This document shows, one piece after another, positions 48,583 through 55,365 of a stretch of DNA of 55,365 nt (position 1 is its first letter; the number at the start of each line of letters is the position of its first letter). The position numbers were made by a program, and so were the translations under genes. Location of the stretch: positions 1-55,365 of the forward strand of contig NZ_JAIRCA020000004.1 of NCBI RefSeq assembly GCF_020089495.2, in the 5' to 3' direction. This DNA comes from Streptococcus mitis subsp. hohhotensis (GTDB taxonomy: Bacteria > Bacillota > Bacilli > Lactobacillales > Streptococcaceae). The notes under the pieces are model-generated. The model made no database searches, was not told where the DNA came from, and saw only the letters and a program-made list of their open reading frames with translations.

Positions 48583-49641
48583 TTATGATAAATCTTTTTT
48601 CAATAATTCATAAAAATCTGCGAGAGATTTTAATTCCTTAGAAGCCTTCATCTTAGCTTGGTAATCTTCCTTGTGGCTTAGTAAGTGAGAAAGCTTCTCT
48701 TCCAAACTATCCAAGGTCAAATCGCTTTCTTGAAGCTCTTCTGCATAGCCTTTCTTAACAAAGTAGGCTGCATTTTCAATCTGGTCTCCACGACTAGCTT
48801 CACGACCAAGCGGCACAATAACATGTAATTTTGCCATCGCCAAAAGCTCAAAAATCGTATTGGCACCACCTCGTGTCACAACAATATCAGCCAATTCCAT
48901 TAAGGGTTGATAGAGATTGGTCACATAGTCAACACGAAAAAGATTTTGGCTCAACTCGTTCAGACTAGAATCTCCAGTTAAATTGATAATATTGTAGCGC
49001 TCTGTCAGTTCTTTCTTATGGTCTGTCACCAATTGGTTAAAGACACGAGCACCTGCAGAACCGCCAACAAACAATACAGTTGGCAATTGGGAATTAAAGT
49101 GGGTTTGGATATCCACCAATTCATCAGGTTCTGGAGTTTTTTGATTTGAAACCTTGGTAACTGCTCCCACATGCTCAACCTTAGACAAACTTGAAGCTTG
49201 CTCAAAGGTTGAATACATCTTCGTCGCAAATTTATAGGCTATTTTATTGGCCAAGCCCATAGACAGGTCAGATTCGTGAATAAAGACAGGCACTCCTAAA
49301 ACACGCGCAGCGATAACTGGCGGCACAGAGACAAAGCCTCCCTTTGAAAAAAGGGCCTGTGGACGAAGTCTCAACATGATAAAGAGCGATTGGACAATTC
49401 CCCAGCCAACTTTGAAAATATCCAGCATATTTTGCCATGAGAAATAACGACGCAATTTCCCAGTAGCGATAGAATGGAAGGTGACATCTAGACCCGACTT
49501 GAGGATTTCTTGGTGTTCGATACCACGCTTGTCCCCAATATAGTGGACTTCCCAGCCATCTTCGATGAACTTGGGCATTAACAAAAGATTGAGGGTCACG
49601 TGTCCAACCGTCCCCCCACCTGTAAAGACAATTTTTTTCAT
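48583..49641 (-). CDS. murG: UDP-GlcNAc transferase MurG
   Basis: A 352-aa GT28 enzyme that adds GlcNAc to lipid I to form lipid II. The N-terminal glycine-rich [13 protein letters not shown] and the C-terminal donor-site [14 protein letters not shown] are present. The RBS AAAGGAA lies within the last codons of murD, one base before the gene gap, suggesting coupling. Confidence 0.96.
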   Translation of the reverse strand: MKKIVFTGGGTVGHVTLNLLLMPKFIEDGWEVHYIGDKRGIEHQEILKSGLDVTFHSIATGKLRRYFSWQNMLDIFKVGWGIVQSLFIMLRLRPQALFSKGGFVSVPPVIAARVLGVPVFIHESDLSMGLANKIAYKFATKMYSTFEQASSLSKVEHVGAVTKVSNQKTPEPDELVDIQTHFNSQLPTVLFVGGSAGARVFNQLVTDHKKELTERYNIINLTGDSSLNELSQNLFRVDYVTNLYQPLMELADIVVTRGGANTIFELLAMAKLHVIVPLGREASRGDQIENAAYFVKKGYAEELQESDLTLDSLEEKLSHLLSHKEDYQAKMKASKELKSLADFYELLKKDLS

Positions 49642-49642
49642 A

Positions 49643-50995
49643 TTATTCCTTTAACTCCGCTACCGTGTCGATAAAGAGGTCGCCACGTACTTCAAAGTTA
49701 GCATACATATCCCAGCTGGCATTGGCGGGACTGAGAAGGACTACGTCTCCTTGAGTCGCAAGCTCATAGGCCTTGCGGGTCGCATCTGCAATATCAGTCG
49801 CATCCACATAAGTCACACCAGCCTTATCTGCTGCTCGTTTGACACGTTCTGCAGACTGACCGAGGATGACCATCTTCTTGAGTCCAGTAATATCTGGAAC
49901 CAATTCGTCAAACTCATTACCACGGTCCAAACCGCCTGCAATCAAAATAACCTTGCTGTTATCAAATCCTGACAAGGCTTTTTGAGTAGCCAAGATATTG
50001 GTTGATTTACTGTCGTTATAGAATTTGATACCCTTGATTTCATCCACAAATTGAAGACGGTGTTTGACACCACCAAAGGCTGAAAGAGTTTCTTTGATGG
50101 TTTGGTTATCTACACCACGAAGCTTGGCCACAGCAATAGTCGCAAGGGCATTTTCTACATTGTGGCTACCTGGAACTCCGATTTCATTCGCTGCCATGAC
50201 TACTTCCCCACGGAAGTAGAGTTGACCATCTTCCAGATAAGCTCCATCAACCTTTTCCTGTGTTGAAAATGGTACAACAGTGGCTTGTGTTTTAGTAGCC
50301 AATTCTTTTGCCAAGTCTTGGTTAAAGTTCAAGACCAGGAAATCAGCTGCTGTCATCTTGTTCTGAATATTCCACTTGGCTGCTACATATTCCTCAAAAG
50401 AACCATGGTAATCAATATGAGTTGGCATGAGGTTGGTAATAACCGCAATCTCTGGATGGAATTCTTGAATGCCCATTAGCTGGAAAGAAGAAAGTTCCAT
50501 GACCAGCGTATCCGCATCTGACGCAGTTTGAGCCACTTGGCTGGCAGGATAGCCGATATTTCCTGATAAGAGACCATGTTGACCAGCAGCAGTCAAAACC
50601 TCTCCAATCATAGTCGTTGTGGTTGTTTTTCCATTTGAACCTGTGATACCGATAATTGGCGCTTCTGAAATCAAGTAAGCCAATTCTACCTCAGTCAAGA
50701 CTGGAATTCTCTTGGCCAAAGCCTTTTCAATCATAGGATTGCTGTATGGAATACCTGGATTTTTCACCATAAGGGCAAACTCTTCATCCAAGAGTTCCAA
50801 AGGATGACCACCTGTGATAACCTTAATCCCTTCTTCCAGCAAACTTTGGGCAGCGGGATTGTCCTCGAAAGGTTTCCCATCATTTACTGTCACAATGGCA
50901 CCTAGCTTGTCCAACAAACGAGCTGCAGATTCACCTGACTTGGCCAAACCTAAAACAAGGACTTTCTTATTTTTAAATTGATCTATTACTTTCAT
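49643..50995 (-). CDS. murD: UDP-MurNAc-L-Ala:D-Glu ligase MurD
   Basis: A 450-aa Mur ligase. The ATP loop [14 protein letters not shown] is at about 113-126; the N-terminal UDP-binding [15 protein letters not shown] and the substrate region [20 protein letters not shown] fit MurD. It has a TAAAAT -10-like box about 30 nt upstream. Confidence 0.97.
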   Translation of the reverse strand: MKVIDQFKNKKVLVLGLAKSGESAARLLDKLGAIVTVNDGKPFEDNPAAQSLLEEGIKVITGGHPLELLDEEFALMVKNPGIPYSNPMIEKALAKRIPVLTEVELAYLISEAPIIGITGSNGKTTTTTMIGEVLTAAGQHGLLSGNIGYPASQVAQTASDADTLVMELSSFQLMGIQEFHPEIAVITNLMPTHIDYHGSFEEYVAAKWNIQNKMTAADFLVLNFNQDLAKELATKTQATVVPFSTQEKVDGAYLEDGQLYFRGEVVMAANEIGVPGSHNVENALATIAVAKLRGVDNQTIKETLSAFGGVKHRLQFVDEIKGIKFYNDSKSTNILATQKALSGFDNSKVILIAGGLDRGNEFDELVPDITGLKKMVILGQSAERVKRAADKAGVTYVDATDIADATRKAYELATQGDVVLLSPANASWDMYANFEVRGDLFIDTVAELKE

Positions 50996-51085
50996 GTCTC
51001 GAACTCCATTTCTACTCCTACTATTTTACCATTTTTATGGAAATAATTCTAAACGAAAATGCTCAGATTCAGCATTCTAACAAGC

Positions 51086-51111
51086 AAAAAGAGAGCCAAA
51101 ACTCTCTTTTT
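51086..51111 (-). terminator. Terminator after the DUF3165 gene
   Basis: AAAAAGAGAG (51086-51095) pairs with CTCTCTTTTT (51102-51111), perfect 10-bp stem, overlapping the stop codon. Confidence 0.85.
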
Positions 51112-51364
51112 ATCTTCTTTTGTTTTTACTGACCGACATGAGGGTAATATCTCGCAAGCTAAAGTATGCTAGGAAGAGCATAGCGATTGCGATAAAAAAT
51201 TCTGTCGGTAGCTGAAAGATTTGCAGGACAGACAACATGAGCAAAATCAAGAGTGCTACGAAAGCAAAGACGACAAGGACGATATTGACTGTCCCTTTAA
51301 TGCTTTCTGGTGTCGCAAATACATAGAGTAGTAATAAGAGTAGTCCTATGATTAAATAAACCAT
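51110..51364 (-). CDS. DUF3165 family small membrane protein
   Basis: An 84-aa protein with three hydrophobic segments (about 2-17, 24-46, 54-70) and a basic tail ending NKRR. It matches the DUF3165 family of streptococci, of unknown function. It follows typA by about 20 nt and is probably cotranscribed with it. Confidence 0.8.
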   Translation of the reverse strand: MVYLIIGLLLLLLYVFATPESIKGTVNIVLVVFAFVALLILLMLSVLQIFQLPTEFFIAIAMLFLAYFSLRDITLMSVSKNKRR

Positions 51365-51383
51365 CTTTATCTCTTTCTAGCTC

Positions 51384-53225
51384 TTATTCAGCTGATTTTT
51401 TCTTCTTGTTAGCTTTCTCACGCTCTGCCTTGTTAAGGATTTGTTTACGCAAACGGATAGACTCAGGAGTTACTTCCATGTACTCATCATCATTCAAGAA
51501 CTCAAGAGACTCTTCAAGGGTCAAGATACGAGGTGTCTTGATAACAGCTGTTTGGTCCTTAGTAGCTGAACGAACGTTAGTCATTTGTTTCGCCTTAGTG
51601 ATGTTAACTGTCAAGTCGTTTTCACGAGAGTTTTCACCGATGATCATTCCTTCGTAAACCTCAGTACCTGGGTTGACAAAGATCGTACCACGTTCTTCGA
51701 TAGACATGATTGAGTAAGTTGTAGCCTTACCAGCATCGATAGAAACAAGGGCACCGCGGTGACGACCACCAATTTCACCTGGAATCAATGGCAGGTATTG
51801 GTCGAAGGTATGGTTCATGATACCGTAACCACGAGTCATTGACAAGAACTCAGTTGAATATCCGATCAAACCACGCGCTGGAACAAGGAAGACCAAACGA
51901 GTTTGACCATTACCAGTTGAAATCATATCCAACATTTCACCCTTACGTTCAGAAAGGCTTTGGATAACAGACCCTTGGTATTCTTCTGGAGTGTCGATTT
52001 GAACACGTTCAAATGGTTCACATTTAACACCGTCGATTTCTTTTACGATAACCTCTGGACGAGATACTTGAAGTTCATATCCCTCACGACGCATTGTTTC
52101 GATAAGGATTGACAAGTGCAATTCTCCACGTCCTGAAACAGTCCATTTATCTGGTGAATCAGTTGGATCAACACGAAGGGAAACGTCTGTTTGCAATTCT
52201 GCCTGCAAGCGTTCTTCCACCTTACGAGAAGTCACCCATTTACCTTCTTTACCAGCAAATGGTGAGTTGTTAACCAAGAAGGTCATTTGAAGAGTTGGCT
52301 CATCGATATGAAGGATTGGAAGAGCTTCGACTGCATCTGTCGGAGTGATAGTTTCACCGACAAAGATATCTTCCATACCTGAAACGGCAATCAAGTCACC
52401 TGCTTTTGCTTCTTGGATTTCACGACGTTCCAAACCAAAGAAACCGAAGAGTTTTGTAACACGGAAGTTTTTAGTTGTACCATCAAGTTTAGAAAGGGTA
52501 ACTTGGTCCCCAACCTTAACAGTACCACGGAAGACACGTCCGATACCGATACGTCCAACGAAGTCGTTGTAGTCCAAAAGTGAGACTTGGAACTGCAAAG
52601 GCTCATCTGAGTTATCTACTGGAGCTGGGATATGGTCGATAATCGTGTCAAAGATTGGTGCCATAGTAGCTTCTTGGTCAGCTGGATCATCTGACAATGA
52701 AGAAGTTCCGTTGATCGCTGAAGCATATACCACTGGGAAGTCAAGCTGGTCATCATCTGCACCAAGCTCGATGAAAAGTTCCAATACTTCGTCCACTACT
52801 TCTGCTGGGCGAGCTGATGGTTTATCGATTTTGTTAACAACCACGATTGGGACAAGGTCTTGTTCCAAGGCTTTTTTCAATACGAAACGAGTTTGTGGCA
52901 TTGTTCCTTCGTAGGCATCTACGACCAAGACAACACCGTCAACCATTTTCATGATACGCTCAACTTCTCCACCGAAGTCCGCGTGTCCTGGTGTGTCCAT
53001 GATGTTGATACGAGTTCCGTTGTAGGCAACGGCTGTATTTTTAGCAAGGATGGTGATTCCACGCTCTTTTTCGATGTCGTTTGAGTCCATAGCACGCTCT
53101 GCCAATTCAGTACGTGCATCAAGCGTTTCTGATTGTTTCAATAATTCGTCAACGAGGGTTGTTTTACCGTGGTCGACGTGGGCGATAATCGCAATGTTAC
53201 GGATATCTTCTCTTAATTTTGTCAT
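51384..53225 (-). CDS. typA: Ribosome-associated GTPase TypA/BipA
   Basis: A 613-aa translational GTPase. The G1 [15 protein letters not shown]3 [12 protein letters not shown] and G4 [10 protein letters not shown] are followed by EF-G-like domains. BipA assists large-subunit assembly under stress and cold. I start at [10 protein letters not shown], preceded by GAGGAAATC, not at the ATG seven codons earlier. Confidence 0.95.
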   Translation of the reverse strand: MTKLREDIRNIAIIAHVDHGKTTLVDELLKQSETLDARTELAERAMDSNDIEKERGITILAKNTAVAYNGTRINIMDTPGHADFGGEVERIMKMVDGVVLVVDAYEGTMPQTRFVLKKALEQDLVPIVVVNKIDKPSARPAEVVDEVLELFIELGADDDQLDFPVVYASAINGTSSLSDDPADQEATMAPIFDTIIDHIPAPVDNSDEPLQFQVSLLDYNDFVGRIGIGRVFRGTVKVGDQVTLSKLDGTTKNFRVTKLFGFFGLERREIQEAKAGDLIAVSGMEDIFVGETITPTDAVEALPILHIDEPTLQMTFLVNNSPFAGKEGKWVTSRKVEERLQAELQTDVSLRVDPTDSPDKWTVSGRGELHLSILIETMRREGYELQVSRPEVIVKEIDGVKCEPFERVQIDTPEEYQGSVIQSLSERKGEMLDMISTGNGQTRLVFLVPARGLIGYSTEFLSMTRGYGIMNHTFDQYLPLIPGEIGGRHRGALVSIDAGKATTYSIMSIEERGTIFVNPGTEVYEGMIIGENSRENDLTVNITKAKQMTNVRSATKDQTAVIKTPRILTLEESLEFLNDDEYMEVTPESIRLRKQILNKAEREKANKKKKSAE

Positions 53226-53369
53226 GATTTCCTCTATAGTATTCAAAATTTATTTTCTAACTGAACGATTATACCATATTTTCAAGTAAATAACATAACT
53301 CAAGCAAGTGTAAATGTTTTCACTCTGCTTTTCTTTTCACGTCAAGCCTTTTCAAAGTATACAACTTAT

Positions 53370-53377
53370 GATAAGAT
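53370..53377 (+). promoter_or_regulatory. Extended -10 box close to the rsuA start
   Basis: TGATAAGAT places +1 near 53384, three bases before the ATG at 53387. A weak AGG lies in between and the -35 (TTTTCA) is poor. Confidence 0.55.
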
Positions 53378-53386
53378 AGGCACAGT

Positions 53387-54112
53387 ATGCGTTTAGATAA
53401 TTTATTAGCCCAAGAAAAAATCAGCCGAAAGGCCATGAAGCAAGCGCTTCTCAAAGGGGAAATCCTAGTCGATGGTTGCCCAGCCCGCTCCCTAGCCCAG
53501 AATATCGATACAGGACTGCAGGAACTCCTCTTTCAGGGCCGAATCATTCAAGGCTATGAGCACACCTACCTTATGCTTCATAAACCTGCTGGTGTCGTGA
53601 CAGCCAACAAAGACAAGGAACTTCCAACCGTTATGGACCTGCTTCCACCTGATATTCGGTCTGACAAGCTCTATGCCGTCGGCCGATTGGACCGAGATAC
53701 GACCGGTCTTCTCCTTTTAACCGATAACGGCCCTTTGGGCTTTCAACTCCTTCATCCCCAATATCATGTCGATAAGACCTACCAAGTCCAGGTTAATGGA
53801 CTTCTGACACATGCCCATATCCAAGCCTTTCAAAAAGGAATTGTCTTTTTAGATGGCACTATCTGTAAACCTGCTAGGCTAGAGATTCTATCTGCAAGTC
53901 CTTCTCTCAGTCAAGCCTCTATCACTATTTCAGAAGGAAAATTTCATCAAGTTAAGAAAATGTTCCTCTCAGTGGGTGTCAAAGTGACCTCCCTCAAACG
54001 CACCCATTTTGGGCCTTGGAGTTTGGATGAGAATCTTCAAGCAGGAGACTATCGCCCCCTCAACTCAGAAGAGCTGACAAGCATTCGTGACTTTCTCAGA
54101 AAAAGTGGTTAA
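53387..54112 (+). CDS. rsuA: 16S rRNA pseudouridine synthase (RsuA family)
   Basis: A 241-aa pseudouridine synthase with an N-terminal S4 RNA-binding domain (about 1-55) and the catalytic Asp in GRLDRDTTGLLLLTDNG (about 101-117). E. coli RsuA modifies U516 of 16S rRNA; the target here is inferred. The ATG is only nine bases after a TGATAAGAT -10 box, so the leader may be three bases or fewer. Confidence 0.9.
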   Translation: MRLDNLLAQEKISRKAMKQALLKGEILVDGCPARSLAQNIDTGLQELLFQGRIIQGYEHTYLMLHKPAGVVTANKDKELPTVMDLLPPDIRSDKLYAVGRLDRDTTGLLLLTDNGPLGFQLLHPQYHVDKTYQVQVNGLLTHAHIQAFQKGIVFLDGTICKPARLEILSASPSLSQASITISEGKFHQVKKMFLSVGVKVTSLKRTHFGPWSLDENLQAGDYRPLNSEELTSIRDFLRKSG

Positions 54113-54118
54113 AAAATG

Positions 54119-54171
54119 AGCTCGGAAACATCCGAGCTTACTGAAAAAGTCATCAAATTGATGGCTTTTTT
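54119..54171 (+). terminator. Tandem hairpins after rsuA
   Basis: AGCTCGGA/TCCGAGCT (54119-54138, perfect 8 bp), then AAAAAGTCATC/GATGGCTTTTT (54144-54170, one G-T pair) ending in T. The second is the likely terminator. Confidence 0.75.
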
Positions 54172-54196
54172 GTTATACTAGAGATGAGGTGAAATG

Positions 54197-55365
54197 ATGC
54201 TTGATAATCAGTTAACTATGGATGTCAGTCCTTATTCTAGTTTGTATGATATCGTGGTTCCTAAAACCCACTTTTTACGTCAGCTAACTGAACTCTGTGA
54301 TTTTAGCTTTATTTATGATGAACTAGAAAAGAATTATCGTCCCGATTTTGGGCGTAAAGCTTATTCACCGATTATGATGTTCAAATATCTCTTGTTAAAA
54401 GATATTTATAAGTTATCAGATGTAGATGTGGTAGGACGTTCCTTGTCAGATATGGCCTTTAAATTTTTTCTTGGTCTAGCTCCTGAGGATTCTGTTATCG
54501 AGCCATCCTCTTTGACAAAATTTAGAAAGCTAAGAATTAAAGATGATAAACTGCTTGATGTATTGATTCAGAAGTCTGTTCAAATTGCACTCGAACATAA
54601 CTTGATTAAGAGTAAAATCCTCATTGTGGATGCCACTCACACCAAATCTCATTATAATCATAAGAAACCCCAAGAAATCCTTAGAGAGCGTTCAAAAGCT
54701 TTACGTAAAACAATTTATCAACATTCAGAAGATATCAAAATAGAATTTCCAAAGAAACCTCAGGAAGATAACCTCGAAGCAGAGTTGACCTATACAGAGG
54801 AATTAATGGCTGTGGTTGAAAAACACGAGGAACTCTTAGCCCTACCGGCTGTGTCTCAAAAGTTCAATTACCTAAAAGAGGCTGTCGAGGACGACTTAGA
54901 ACACTTGGAAGCTTCTGTTAAGGAGGAGGCTAGGCTTGGACATAAGACAGCCGACAGCTCTTTCTATGGATATAAAAGTCATATCGCTATGACGGATGAA
55001 CGGATTATTACTGCTTGCGTGGTCACTTCTGGTGAACAAAGCGATGGGAAATATTTACCTGAGTTATATGCCAAAACAAAGGAAAATAGTCTGGACATCG
55101 AGACTATTATTGGTGATGCGGCTTATTCAGGAAAGGACAATATTCAACTAGCTCGCAAAGAAAAGATTCATTTGGTGTCAAAACTGAACCCTTCAGTTTC
55201 AAAAGGTTACCGTAAAGAAGAGGATGCGTTTGAATTTAATAAAGATGCAGGGCTATTTGTCTGTCCAGAAGGACACATGGCTGTTCGCAAAGCAAGGACA
55301 GGGAAAAAATATCAAAATAAGAATCAAGTTGTCACTCATTACTTTGACATTGAGAAGTGCAAGAG
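54197..55365 (+). mobile_element. IS1182-type transposase gene, 3' end outside the window
   Basis: An open frame from the ATG at 54197 (GAGGTG six bases upstream) to the window edge, at least 389 codons without a stop. It begins MLDNQLTMDVSPYSSLYDIV and has the FKYLLLKDIYKLSD segment, DDE-type Asp in LIVDATHTKSH and in IIGDAAYSG, and GHKTADSSFYGYKSHIA, as in IS1182-family transposases. The third acidic residue and right end lie beyond the window. The left end should be between 54140 and 54196. The visible part is intact. Confidence 0.85.

Noticed and set aside
48200..48613. 137-aa Ser-rich plus-strand frame
   Set aside because: It is the antisense of the Glu/Lys/Ser-rich DivIB N-terminus, a compositional artefact.

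Overview
The window reads as a chromosomal segment of a mitis-group Streptococcus (S. pneumoniae, S. pseudopneumoniae or S. mitis; the sequence alone does not settle which). The reasons are the gene set: pyruvate oxidase spxB, lactate oxidase lctO, the copper operon copY-cupA-copA, the liv branched-chain amino-acid transporter and ftsE/ftsX next to prfB. Four BOX-type repeats and low-GC coding support this. Almost every gene belongs to a known family. No rRNA, tRNA, CRISPR array, prophage or integrative element was recognised.

Layout. (1) 1-7200: an aromatic amino-acid operon on the minus strand (rRNA methyltransferase, aroD, aroE, aroB, aroC, tyrA, a broken small anchored protein, a ylbF-like gene). 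Its promoter appears to start transcription exactly at the first AUG. (2) 7200-12800: an LtaS-like membrane sulfatase on the plus strand, a BOX repeat, a 72-aa membrane protein of unknown role, an IS200-type relic, a DEAD-box helicase and an EEP-family hydrolase. (3) 12770-26500: minus-strand core genes: glucose PTS, ftsE-ftsX, prfB with its programmed frameshift, a CBS/ACT protein, livJHMGF, ylbG, clpP, upp, dCMP deaminase and a TetR regulator. (4) 26600-35800: degV, a flavoprotein, a DUF1697 protein, a MerR/TipAS regulator, an NSS transporter, manA, a GH1 glycosidase, a SemiSWEET, a LapA-like protein and a VOC protein. (5) 35950-42500: spxB, the copper operon and lctO in close succession. 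(6) 42700-45670: a polar amino-acid ABC operon. (7) 45700-53250: pyrFE behind a PyrR-type attenuator, then murD-murG-divIB and typA. (8) 53387 to the end: an rRNA pseudouridine synthase and a 3'-truncated IS1182-type transposase that runs off the window.

Regulation is unusually readable. There is a CodY-like box in the liv promoter, a CtsR box at clpP, cop boxes at copY, and cre-like sites at ptsG, spxB, lctO and the CBS gene. A 19-bp-spacer promoter precedes the merR-type gene, an operator-like dyad lies between overlapping tetR/degV promoters, and pyrFE carries a PyrR anti-antiterminator.

I did not find a clear new multi-gene system. The observations most worth checking are two promoters whose -10 box lies 6-7 nt from the start codon (probable leaderless mRNAs), a solo copy of an IS200-like end, the direct spxB-copper-lctO neighbourhood, a family of terminators with a shared loop, and the unexplained 72-aa membrane gene, which has its own strong promoter.
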